A program made the position numbers and the translations under genes. Positions 8,012 through 16,332 of a stretch of 36,208 bases of DNA are shown here, one piece after another (the first letter of the stretch is position 1; every line of letters begins with the position of its first letter). This stretch comes from Candidatus Aldehydirespirator catecholifindens (GTDB taxonomy: Bacteria > Actinomycetota > Acidimicrobiia > Acidimicrobiales > Aldehydirespiratoraceae), in NCBI GenBank assembly GCA_028283245.1, contig JAPYNU010000088.1:1-36208 (forward strand), written 5' to 3'. Under the pieces are notes generated by a model. The model was not told where the DNA came from and ran no database searches. It saw nothing but the letters and a program-made list of their open reading frames with translations.

Positions 8012-9751
8012 TCACACCTGGTCTTCGCGTTGGATCGCCCAGGGAAGCTGACTGAAGCTGATGTTCATGTCGATTAGATCGTCCTGAGACATAAACTTTC
8101 CCGCTGCGAACACCACGGCCTGCGCTCCTGTCTTGTTGCAGGATTTGCTTATCGCGTCGGCTAGATATATGTCGAACATTGACTCTCTGCTCTTTAGCCA
8201 GTCCATATCAGGCTGATAAAACAAGTAGTAGTTACGGTTCCTTTTCTTATCGCGGTGGATCAACCCGTTGTCATCAAGCGGAACCGGCTCAGAGGAAGGT
8301 GTCGAGCGTCCAGTGGCTGTGTGTGTCAGCCAAGCCGCCAAAGCCTCGTAACTCGGCAGGTTCTCACCGTCAAGCATCGACCATGATGTGACCGGTTCTC
8401 CTAAAGTGCAGTAGGTAAACGACCCCCCGAGACCCTCACGGAGATCAGGGTCTTTGGCATCGGGTACCCCAGCGATCACCCGGCGCACTCGCTCAGCAGT
8501 GATCGAGTGTGCATAATCCTCGCACTCCACCAAGGTGAACTTCCGGTTACCGCCGTCCTGTTTGTTTAGCGCCAAGACCGCCTGACCCGTAGTTCCCGAC
8601 CCAGCGAAAGAGTCCAAGATCACATCTGTGCCTGAGGTCACAATCTCAAGCAGACGGCGGATGACTCTTTCGTCTTTGGGATAGTCAAACTTCTTTTCGG
8701 GCATGATGCGGACAAGGTCCTTATGTGCAGCTCGCCGGTCCTGGTAGAAGACGCTGGCCAATACCTGCGAATCAGTGTCTGCCAGGTAGCGCTTGAGGTT
8801 CGGGACGCTCGACTCATCGGGACCAAAGTGGACACGCCCCTCTTTGACGGCCTCCACCATCTTGGCCCTATCGGGAAATACCCAACCTCTCGCCGGAACC
8901 TTGACAGGTTTTTTGGTAACAGGATGAAGTATCTCGTAGTCCGGGCCGCCACCTCCCGGCCAAGAGATGTCGCCTGCGAAGTAAACACCGCGCTCATCAA
9001 CCCAGCGGTAGTGGCGGTGAGCGTAGGACTTGTGCTTCTTATCAAGAGACCCGAACCACTCCTGAAGTTCGTCTGAGGCGGCTGTCGAGTCGCCGTCATG
9101 ACGCTGCCAGGCGGACTGCGCCACCTTGTTGATCTCGTCAATGCCCTGCTTCAGCGCCCGCCAGCGAGCACCATTCAGACGCAACCTCTCACGATCCTTG
9201 GAGAAGCACATGACGTAGTCGTGACCCACCGACACGAAACGAGCATCGTTCTTGCCGGTCCCCTCCCAAACGAAGTTGGCAATAAAGTTCTCCTCGCCGA
9301 AGATCTCATCCATGAGCATCCGTAGATGGTGAAACTCGTTGTCGTCAATTGACACAAAGATCACTCCGTCCTCGGCTAGCAACTCCTTCAGCAATTGCAG
9401 GCGCGGCCAAATCATGCACAACCACTTGTCGTGGCGCAGCAAGTCCTCAGTGTCCACGAAGCCGTTCTCTTTGAGCCAGGTGCGCTGCAGCGGGGCGTTG
9501 ACGTTGTCGTTGTAGACCCAGCCCTCGTTACCGGTGTTGTAGGGCGGATCGATATAGATGCACTTCACCCGGTCGGCGTAGCGAGGCAGTAGCGCCTTGA
9601 GCGCGTCCAGGTTGTCTCCGTGGATGATCAGGTTGTCATCGTCAGGGCAGCCCCCGACCGACTTGTCTGCGTCGGGCACCAGCGGCCGGTGTGGCACAGC
9701 GAAATGGTGAGCGTAAATATGCCTCTTGCCCCTGAAATCAAGTGTTGGCAT
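8012..9751 (-). CDS. mod: Type III DNA N6-adenine methyltransferase, Mod subunit
   Basis: A 579-aa beta-class methyltransferase. The catalytic DPPY motif is at 68-71 (IYIDPPYNTGNEGW) and the SAM-binding FAGSG motif at 382-386 (ILDSFAGSGTTGQAVL). The catalytic motif therefore precedes the SAM-binding motif, as in type III Mod proteins. The ~300 residues between them should include the target-recognition region. The RBS GGGAG lies about 5 bases before the ATG at 9751. It protects host DNA and supplies specificity for the adjoining Res; the recognition sequence cannot be read from the protein. I saw no simple-sequence tract in the gene that would suggest phase variation. It is divergent from the GHKL-helicase gene across a 122-bp gap. 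Confidence 0.93.
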   Translation of the reverse strand: MPTLDFRGKRHIYAHHFAVPHRPLVPDADKSVGGCPDDDNLIIHGDNLDALKALLPRYADRVKCIYIDPPYNTGNEGWVYNDNVNAPLQRTWLKENGFVDTEDLLRHDKWLCMIWPRLQLLKELLAEDGVIFVSIDDNEFHHLRMLMDEIFGEENFIANFVWEGTGKNDARFVSVGHDYVMCFSKDRERLRLNGARWRALKQGIDEINKVAQSAWQRHDGDSTAASDELQEWFGSLDKKHKSYAHRHYRWVDERGVYFAGDISWPGGGGPDYEILHPVTKKPVKVPARGWVFPDRAKMVEAVKEGRVHFGPDESSVPNLKRYLADTDSQVLASVFYQDRRAAHKDLVRIMPEKKFDYPKDERVIRRLLEIVTSGTDVILDSFAGSGTTGQAVLALNKQDGGNRKFTLVECEDYAHSITAERVRRVIAGVPDAKDPDLREGLGGSFTYCTLGEPVTSWSMLDGENLPSYEALAAWLTHTATGRSTPSSEPVPLDDNGLIHRDKKRNRNYYLFYQPDMDWLKSRESMFDIYLADAISKSCNKTGAQAVVFAAGKFMSQDDLIDMNISFSQLPWAIQREDQV

Positions 9752-9873
9752 CGAAACTCCCTATCAAACTTCCTTTCCTCGCAACGTAGCAGTCCCATGT
9801 GACAAGATGAGGATGCCCGTCTCGTTCGGTCAACCCGCAGGCTGGTACTGGCAGAAGGTAGGTTCAATACTTC

Positions 9874-12800
9874 ATGTCGTTGCTCGCAGATTGGGCTGGC
9901 CCGCACGAAAAACTGTGCCGATTCATCGCTGAGGAGTCGCAGAAAACGCTCGACGCCTATAGCAAACAGCCGTACCTTGTCAGCGAGCACGCCAACATCG
10001 AACAGGACACAGCTCAGGGCGGATACCAGCACCGTCAACTCTTTGAGTTGGTGCAGAACAGCGCCGACGCTCTCGCTCCCGTCTCCGCAACCGGCGAAGA
10101 GGCGGGCGGCTCGGTTTCAGCAAGAACTGGACAGATAGAAATTTGGCTTACCGACGGCTGCCTCTACTGCGCCGACGACGGTACTCCCATTGACGAAGAT
10201 GGTGTGAAGGCACTCATGTTCTCGCACATGTCGCCCAAGCGCAACACCAGCCAGATTGGCACCTTCGGCGTGGGGTTCAAGTCGTTGCTCGGAGTCAGCG
10301 ACGCGCCGGAGTTCCTAAGCCGCGCGGGCTCGTTCCGCTTTGACAGCAAGCGCGCGCGTGAGCAGATTGAGCAGATCGTCCCAGACGCGAAGTCGTATCC
10401 GGTGTTAAGGATCGCCGATCCGATAGATCCCGCAGAATCCCTCAGCGACGATGTCGGGCAGGATTTGCTTCGCTGGGCATCAAACATTGTGCGGCTACCG
10501 CTCAAGCCGGTTGCCTATAAGGACTTGCACGAGCAGATGAGCCAGTTCCCGGCTGAGTTCCTGCTGTTCGTGAAACACGTCGGCAAGCTCAAGCTCACCG
10601 ACGGCTCACGCGTGCTTGATCGCACCCTAAAGCTTTCGACAACAAGCGGTGTCTGGCACCTGAGCGACAACGGCACCAAGAGCATGTGGAAAGTCTTTGA
10701 GCGCCGTGATCGCTTGTCGGCTGAGGCTTCCGCCGACCGCCGCCGAGATGAAGAGCAGAGCAATGTGCCCATCTGGTGGGCTGCGCCACTGGAGCGGCTG
10801 GACAAGCCGGGCACATTCTGGACCTACTTCCCCACTGAGACGCAGAGCCTCGTGGCCGGAATCCTGAACGCACCCTGGAAGACCAACGTAGACCGCCAGA
10901 ATCTCCTCACCGGGACATACAACGACGAACTGATCCACGCCGCTGCCGAACTGATCGCGCAAAAGCTGCCTGAGTTGGCAACATCGGAGGATCCGGCCCG
11001 GCACCTTGATGCGCTGCCTCGTCGCCGCGAGTCTGGTGATTCTCATCATGCAGAGTTGCTTCGAGAGCGCTTGTTCGAAGTGATTCAAGAGCGCAAGATT
11101 CTCCCCGATCAAGACGGCAAGCTCAGGCGATCCGATGAGATTCGCTACGCACCCGACCTGAGCAGTCACAGCCAAGCGGCAGAAGCTCGCGATCTATGGT
11201 CATCCCACGCGGCCTGTCCGAAGAACTGGCTCCACCACTCAGCATTTACGAAAAACCGAATGGCGAAAGTCAACGCACTCTTTGATGCCGATCCTAATGG
11301 AAGGCAAAAAGTTGCACCAAGAGCATCTGTCAGCGAATGGCTAGAGGCTCTAGTTGCGGCATCTCGCAATCAAGATCCAGTGCAAGCATCCAAAGCTGCC
11401 CTTTCAGTCGCATCTGTGCTAGACAGATCGCAGCTGAGACCCCAACGCTTCGGCAGCATTGTGCTGACAGCGAGCGGTGCTTGGTGCTACCCCGATCCAG
11501 AGAGCCTTTTCCTGCCATACGAGTCAACAGAAGTCGGTAGCACTATTGACCCCCGGCGCTGCGTGCATGTAGATCTAGTGAAGTACCGCGAAACGCGTGA
11601 TGCCCTCAAGAAACTAGGACTTCAGCAACCAACAGCCGAGAGCGGGTTCAAAGCTATCGCTAAGCATGTACTGCAATCTAGCGATGCCTCAATTAAGGAT
11701 GAAGACCTCCGGAAGTTCTGGATCACGTCTCGTGCCCTCGACCCAGCCGTTGCCTTGTACACGATTAACAGAATCACGAAAAACTGGTGTAGTAAGGTTC
11801 GTGTTCTTACAAAGTCAGGAACTTGGGCGGCAACGCATTCTGTGCTGCTAGCGGGTGAGATCGTGCCCGGTGACGGCAGCCGCGACGATGCCGCCACTGT
11901 TGACATGGACTTCCATAGACCTGATGAAAAGCTGTTTGGCGATCTGGGCATCGTTGGGAAACCCACAGGCAAACGCAACCCGTTGGTAGAACCGTCTTGC
12001 TCAGGTTACAAAAAAGAATGCGAACAGATTTACCGACAAAGTGGTCTCACACGACAGCCACAACAAAATTACCTCGAATTTATGTCATGCCATGGACTTG
12101 GTCCGCTCGAAGTGATCACGGTGCTCAGCGACGAAGCCCGAGCCCTATACACCGATGCTCTGCTGTCACGCAACAAGTGCTATACGCCGCTGACTATGCG
12201 GCACAGAACCAATCAGGAGTCATATCCCAAAAAACCCTTTCCTTCTCTGGCTATCCACATGATTCGCAAGCACGGCCGAATCAAAACGGCTGATGGGATC
12301 GTTCCTTTTGCTGACGCTTTAGGCAAGAATCCTGCGAACAGCGATGCCCTGCTTTGCCTGTTGCGACACCCGAAAGCCGAACGCATCAAGGAAGTTTTCA
12401 ATCTTGCTAACCCTATGCCTGAGTTCTTCGGAATTCATGAACCGGTTCCATTAATTGACGTTTGGCCTGGCTTGCAGGACTACCTGAACAGCGACATTGC
12501 GTCTGTCCAGCTTGTGCGCTGTGAGCGCATCAGAGTGGGGCACGACAACCGAACGTGCCTTCTTCATGATGGTGAGGTTTACCTTACGTCAGAATCCAAC
12601 GCAGACGCGTTCGACGAACTGCAGCAGGTGCTCAGAGCACTTGATCGCCGTCTGAGCGATAGCTACATCAACGACATCGTCAACGGAACCACGCCTGCTG
12701 AGGTTGAAAAGTGCCGCGCGGGCGTGCGACAGCAATCCACCGATGCTGGTCGACTCCTCGCCGCCGTGGGCGCTAAAAGCCTGCGAGATGGTCTTCCGCC

Positions 12801-14334
12801 GTCTCTGCTTGACGCGCTTGAGCGCGACAGTCAGAACGGATTGCCCGAGACAGCGATTGCCGAAGCCGCTATCGCCACATACCACACCGATGCTCTCAGA
12901 CAGTTCCGGCATTCGCTCGAACACCTGAAGCCTCCCACCAAGTGGGCAGGGTCTGCTCGGGCCGTCAACTTTGTGCGATCCCTCGGATTCGCAGAAGAAT
13001 GGGCAGGAACGCGCAGCGAAAAGCGCCCACCTTTTGAGATCGTTGACGGGCCGTGGGAACTACCCGAACTGCATGACTACCAGCGGACAGTTGTTTCCAA
13101 TGTGCATCAACTGCTGAGAGCCGAGAGTTCAGCGGAGGTCGGCAGGCGAGGGATGATCAGCATGCCCACTGGGTCGGGTAAAACTCGTGTAGCGGTGCAG
13201 GCGATTGTCGAAGCCATCCGTGACGGCAGCCTTGATGGCGGTGTGCTGTGGATAGCGGATCGTGACGAACTCTGCGAACAGGCAGTCGAGGCATGGCGGC
13301 AAGTGTGGGCCAGCATCGGCAGCCGCGCCACGCAACTCCGCATCTCTCGCATGTGGAGCGGTCAGCGTCAGCCCCTACCCGTGCATGAGTTGCATGTGGT
13401 GGTGGCAACTCTCCAAACAGCCCATCGCAAGCTATCTGCACCCGATTACGACTTTCTGAAGGATTTTCGGCTGGTTATATTCGACGAAGCACACCGTTCG
13501 ATTGCTCCCAGTTCGACCCAAGTGTTCAGCGAACTCGGCTTGACCTTCCGAACAAGCAGTGACGAACCGTTTCTGCTGGGCCTGACAGCCACCCCTTACC
13601 GAGGCCATGACGAAGTCGAAACGAGCCGACTCGTCAATCGTTACGGCAACAACCGGCTTGATGCCGGAGCGTTCGGTAGCGACGAACCACAGCAAGTCAT
13701 TGAGGAACTACAGCACGCCAAGGTGCTCGCACGCGCCGACCATGCACTGATCGACGGTGCGAGGATCAAACTAACCGAAGACGAAATCAGCCAGATGCAA
13801 AAATTCACCTCTAAAGAGTCAGCCCCCGATACATCGCTAAATAGTCCTTGGCTTCCGCAAAGTGCTGAGGAAAGGATCGCTGGTGATGTCGAACGCACCA
13901 AGCGCATTATTGACGCGTTCGAAACCCATATTGAGTCGGACTGGCCTGTTCTCGTATTCGCTACATCGGTTGAGCACTCCATGACCCTCTCTGCGTTGCT
14001 GAATCGCAGGGGGATCACCGCCCGAGCAGTGAGCGGCGATACCGACCAGACGACAAGACGCAAAATGGTCAGTCAATTCCGCTCAGGCAGTATCCAAGCT
14101 TTAGTCAACTACGCCGTTCTCCGAGAAGGCTTCGACGCTCCACGAACCCGAGCCATAATCGTGGCTCGACCGGTCTACAGCCCGAACCTTTATTTTCAGA
14201 TGGTAGGCCGAGGACTGCGCGGACAGAAAAACGGCGGAAACGAGCGTTGCTTAATTCTCAACGTCGCTGACAACATAGAAAACTTCGGACGAGAACTCGC
14301 CTTCTCAGAACTGGACTGGCTCTGGGCCACCTAA
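9874..14334 (+). CDS. Large fusion of sacsin/Hsp90-type GHKL ATPase and SF2 helicase, probable defence protein
   Basis: A 1486-aa protein with two nucleotide-binding modules. The N-terminus has a Bergerat-fold ATPase like sacsin and Hsp90: N box ELVQNSADA (58-66), G1 DDGTP (101-105), G2 IGTFGVGFKS (128-137). The C-terminus is an SF2 helicase: HDYQ near 1070, PTGSGKT (1098-1104), DEAH (1204-1207), LTATP (1237-1241), and motif VI QMVGRGLRG (1442-1450). The ~700 residues between are unrecognised. I can see no nuclease motif. An in-frame TAG four codons upstream confines the start to ATG 9874. No good Shine-Dalgarno is present; TAGGTT lies 9 bases before the ATG. Its position next to mod-res suggests defence, possibly as a partner of the RM pair. 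I do not match it to a named system. Confidence 0.85.
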   Translation: MSLLADWAGPHEKLCRFIAEESQKTLDAYSKQPYLVSEHANIEQDTAQGGYQHRQLFELVQNSADALAPVSATGEEAGGSVSARTGQIEIWLTDGCLYCADDGTPIDEDGVKALMFSHMSPKRNTSQIGTFGVGFKSLLGVSDAPEFLSRAGSFRFDSKRAREQIEQIVPDAKSYPVLRIADPIDPAESLSDDVGQDLLRWASNIVRLPLKPVAYKDLHEQMSQFPAEFLLFVKHVGKLKLTDGSRVLDRTLKLSTTSGVWHLSDNGTKSMWKVFERRDRLSAEASADRRRDEEQSNVPIWWAAPLERLDKPGTFWTYFPTETQSLVAGILNAPWKTNVDRQNLLTGTYNDELIHAAAELIAQKLPELATSEDPARHLDALPRRRESGDSHHAELLRERLFEVIQERKILPDQDGKLRRSDEIRYAPDLSSHSQAAEARDLWSSHAACPKNWLHHSAFTKNRMAKVNALFDADPNGRQKVAPRASVSEWLEALVAASRNQDPVQASKAALSVASVLDRSQLRPQRFGSIVLTASGAWCYPDPESLFLPYESTEVGSTIDPRRCVHVDLVKYRETRDALKKLGLQQPTAESGFKAIAKHVLQSSDASIKDEDLRKFWITSRALDPAVALYTINRITKNWCSKVRVLTKSGTWAATHSVLLAGEIVPGDGSRDDAATVDMDFHRPDEKLFGDLGIVGKPTGKRNPLVEPSCSGYKKECEQIYRQSGLTRQPQQNYLEFMSCHGLGPLEVITVLSDEARALYTDALLSRNKCYTPLTMRHRTNQESYPKKPFPSLAIHMIRKHGRIKTADGIVPFADALGKNPANSDALLCLLRHPKAERIKEVFNLANPMPEFFGIHEPVPLIDVWPGLQDYLNSDIASVQLVRCERIRVGHDNRTCLLHDGEVYLTSESNADAFDELQQVLRALDRRLSDSYINDIVNGTTPAEVEKCRAGVRQQSTDAGRLLAAVGAKSLRDGLPPSLLDALERDSQNGLPETAIAEAAIATYHTDALRQFRHSLEHLKPPTKWAGSARAVNFVRSLGFAEEWAGTRSEKRPPFEIVDGPWELPELHDYQRTVVSNVHQLLRAESSAEVGRRGMISMPTGSGKTRVAVQAIVEAIRDGSLDGGVLWIADRDELCEQAVEAWRQVWASIGSRATQLRISRMWSGQRQPLPVHELHVVVATLQTAHRKLSAPDYDFLKDFRLVIFDEAHRSIAPSSTQVFSELGLTFRTSSDEPFLLGLTATPYRGHDEVETSRLVNRYGNNRLDAGAFGSDEPQQVIEELQHAKVLARADHALIDGARIKLTEDEISQMQKFTSKESAPDTSLNSPWLPQSAEERIAGDVERTKRIIDAFETHIESDWPVLVFATSVEHSMTLSALLNRRGITARAVSGDTDQTTRRKMVSQFRSGSIQALVNYAVLREGFDAPRTRAIIVARPVYSPNLYFQMVGRGLRGQKNGGNERCLILNVADNIENFGRELAFSELDWLWAT

Positions 14335-14488
14335 GAGCTGAGCTGGAAGGCGTAAGTTCGTTATTGTCTTTGCTGTCACCGCGACGCTCTTGCGCTGCAA
14401 GCTGCACCGAGAGTCAGCCTGAAACGCGAGCAGCAAGTCGGCCGCATACACCTGACGGCATCAGCTGGTGACAGTGAACACTTTGGTC

Positions 14489-14872
14489 TTAGGAGTTTTT
14501 TAAGCGTGCGTCAAGGCGCTTCAGAGCCGCAACAAGTTCGGATGCGTTTGCGATCCTCTCGCAAACTTCATCTTCGGACATCAACTCTTCATAGAAGTTC
14601 TTATGCAACATTTGAGCCGCACCAAGCCGCAACAGCAGCAGGTCGGTTTCCTGACTCTCACCGGCGCTGAGGATCAGCTTGCGAGCATTGTCGATCAACT
14701 TGCGATGCGATCCGAGCGGCCATCCCCGCTGCTTAGAGATTGAGTTGATGCAATGTGCTACTGCACCCCAAGCCTTCTCGCTCGCTTGGAGGAGATCACC
14801 CGCTGCAAGTTCGTCTCGTGAATGGCGCAAGAACTCCTGGCTAATCTCGGCATGGCGCTGCGAGGTGGTCAT
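14489..14872 (-). CDS. PaREP1 family (HEPN-like) protein
   Basis: A 127-aa all-helical protein. The stretch DLLQASEKAWGAVAHCINSISKQRGWPLGSH matches the PaREP1 family pattern, which as I recall belongs to the HEPN-like superfamily. The segment RGWPLGSH contains an Arg-x6-His spacing of the kind used by HEPN RNases, but it lies in an early loop and not the usual last helix, so RNase activity is only a possibility. Its ATG overlaps the stop codon of the upstream 175-aa gene by four bases (ATGA), so the two are translationally coupled. It converges on the GHKL-helicase gene with a 154-bp gap in which I see no clear terminator. Confidence 0.7.
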   Translation of the reverse strand: MTTSQRHAEISQEFLRHSRDELAAGDLLQASEKAWGAVAHCINSISKQRGWPLGSHRKLIDNARKLILSAGESQETDLLLLRLGAAQMLHKNFYEELMSEDEVCERIANASELVAALKRLDARLKNS

Positions 14873-15396
14873 GACTCCTGCCCGTAGGGACGAGGCTTGC
14901 TGTACTCAATAAGCGAGAACTGTCCTGTTACAGCGATGAAGCGAATGACGGTCTCAACTCCGTAGACATCGGTCAAATGCATCTTCTGCCCGACCTCAAA
15001 CGCCACGGGATTGGCTACCCGGCCATCAACAGCGATATTGTCGGCATACAAGTAGGTTCGTCCATCGTTGATTGGGTTGAGCCGACCCTCGATGCCAGGG
15101 ATGAAACCAGTGCTTCGGGTAAAGAGCACCCCGCTGTAGCCATCCAGCGAAGGCTCCATCACCAACTCCAGCGATGCAGCGTTGTCAGGCACCACAGTCT
15201 CATGAAAAGGCAGGTAGCCCTCGGCAGCCACTAGCACTCGCATCGGCTGATCGGTGCGGTAAAGGTCAATCCGGCAAACCCCGACCGAGTCCGACTCGCC
15301 GACACGATATGTTCCATTCGGATACTCCGCCAACAGCATGGCCCCTACGACCGGCACACCGGTGCAAGATCTCAATATGAAAGCGACTTCGCCCAT
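14869..15396 (-). CDS. Unrecognised beta-rich protein coupled to PaREP1 gene
   Basis: I do not recognise the family with certainty. From the ATG at 15396 it is 175 aa. Residues 1-90 (GEVAFILRSCTGVPVVGAMLL ... LPFHETVVPDNAASLELVMEP) look like a carboxypeptidase-regulatory/transthyretin-like beta-sandwich. Residues about 90-175 form a second beta-rich part (GRTYLYADNIAVDGRVANPVAFEVGQKMHL). I preferred 15396 because GGAG lies 6 bases upstream. An in-frame GTG at 15450 would add 18 residues containing CLSC. There is no signal peptide or membrane segment, so it should be cytoplasmic. Coupling by ATGA overlap to a HEPN-like gene suggests a partner or antitoxin role; this is inference. Confidence 0.65.
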   Translation of the reverse strand: MGEVAFILRSCTGVPVVGAMLLAEYPNGTYRVGESDSVGVCRIDLYRTDQPMRVLVAAEGYLPFHETVVPDNAASLELVMEPSLDGYSGVLFTRSTGFIPGIEGRLNPINDGRTYLYADNIAVDGRVANPVAFEVGQKMHLTDVYGVETVIRFIAVTGQFSLIEYSKPRPYGQES

Positions 15397-15462
15397 GCTG
15401 CACTCCACAATCTGGTGACAACTCAGACAATAGCTAACGTTTGCCCACACGCCATAACGCTA

Positions 15463-15468
15463 ATTATA
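15463..15468 (-). promoter_or_regulatory. Consensus -10 (TATAAT) for the beta-protein/PaREP1 unit
   Basis: A perfect TATAAT lies on the minus strand upstream of the two-gene unit. No matching -35 at 16-18 bases was found; TTGTCA is only 10 bases upstream. Seven bases after it an ATG (15456) opens a 10-codon frame ending before the real gene; I do not call that a gene. Confidence 0.5.
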
Positions 15469-15558
15469 TGCTGAACGGTGACAAAAGGAGTCGCGCCAAC
15501 AACCTCACGCAAACTGAGAACTGACAACTGGTCACTTGAGTAGTAGTCCTTGCAGTTA

Positions 15559-15594
15559 TTGGAAGTTCTGTGCATGGAGTGCTACGCTGGGTTT
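15559..15594 (+). promoter_or_regulatory. Predicted leaderless promoter of abiEi
   Basis: TTGGAA (15559-15564), an 18-base spacer, TACGCT (15583-15588), then exactly 6 bases to the ATG at 15595. Transcription would begin on the start codon itself. No Shine-Dalgarno precedes the ATG. Confidence 0.6.
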
Positions 15595-16332
15595 ATGGCT
15601 GCCAAAAGTGAATCTCGTTTATGGTTGGATGATCTCGCTCCTCGCTCGTTGTTTGAGCCCTGTGACGTACCGGGCTCACCGGCGACTGTGCAGTCAATGC
15701 TGTCAAGGATGGCTGCTAATCCGAATGTCAGCGGGATTGAGCGGGTGCATCATGGTCTGTATTTCAAACGGTCGGAGCCGCTGTGGCCGCTGGATTACAG
15801 TTCCCTTGATCAGGTGCGAGCTGCCTGTAAAGCGGCTGGGGTGGGTGCGGGCATGACAAAATTCACGGCTTTGAACAGACTGTTCTGGATCTGGCAGGTG
15901 CCGAATGCCGTGTATCTGATGACTGCTGCTGACACCTTGCCGTCGACCCCGCTGCTGCCGGGGGTGCGATGGGAGCAGATCCCAGATGCTAAGCATCGCC
16001 TAGAACTAAGCAGCGCAGAGTGCTCTCTGCTGGAGGCGGTGCGCTGGAATGTCTATGTGGAACGCAAATGGGATGACCTCCTACAGGAGATTATGACTGA
16101 ACCCCATGACCGATGCCGTTTCTGGCGAACTTTGAATGGGCTCGGGGACGGGCTACGTCCCGACGCGCTTCGAGAGGTTGCCTCGCTTGAAAAGCCAACC
16201 GATCTTGAGTTGACATACATAGAACACGGCGCGACCGATCTTGATCCCCCTGTGAAAGAACGGATTGAGAATGTAGCCACCGCGATTGAAGCCCGACAGA
16301 AAGCCGATCAGAAGGGCTGGGTGCTGATATGA
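15595..16332 (+). CDS. abiEi: AbiEi-type antitoxin / transcriptional regulator (type IV TA)
   Basis: A 245-aa protein from ATG 15595. The N-terminal part resembles a winged-helix antitoxin: PATVQSMLSRMAANPNVSGIERVHHGLYFKR ends in the Gly-Leu-Tyr-Phe wing typical of AbiEi. The remainder resembles the AbiEi C-terminal domain. In the family it represses its own promoter and neutralises AbiEii without stable binding. The stop overlaps the next start by four bases (ATGA). The frame extends to an ATG at 15550, but a TACGCT -10 box six bases before 15595 supports the shorter start. Family assignment rests on fold-like features and on the partner gene. Confidence 0.75.
   Translation: MAAKSESRLWLDDLAPRSLFEPCDVPGSPATVQSMLSRMAANPNVSGIERVHHGLYFKRSEPLWPLDYSSLDQVRAACKAAGVGAGMTKFTALNRLFWIWQVPNAVYLMTAADTLPSTPLLPGVRWEQIPDAKHRLELSSAECSLLEAVRWNVYVERKWDDLLQEIMTEPHDRCRFWRTLNGLGDGLRPDALREVASLEKPTDLELTYIEHGATDLDPPVKERIENVATAIEARQKADQKGWVLI

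Noticed and set aside
15426-15456. A 10-codon frame starting 7 bases after TATAAT upstream of the beta-protein gene.
   Set aside because: It has no regulatory codon run and no hairpin after it; one ATG near a -10 box is weak evidence.
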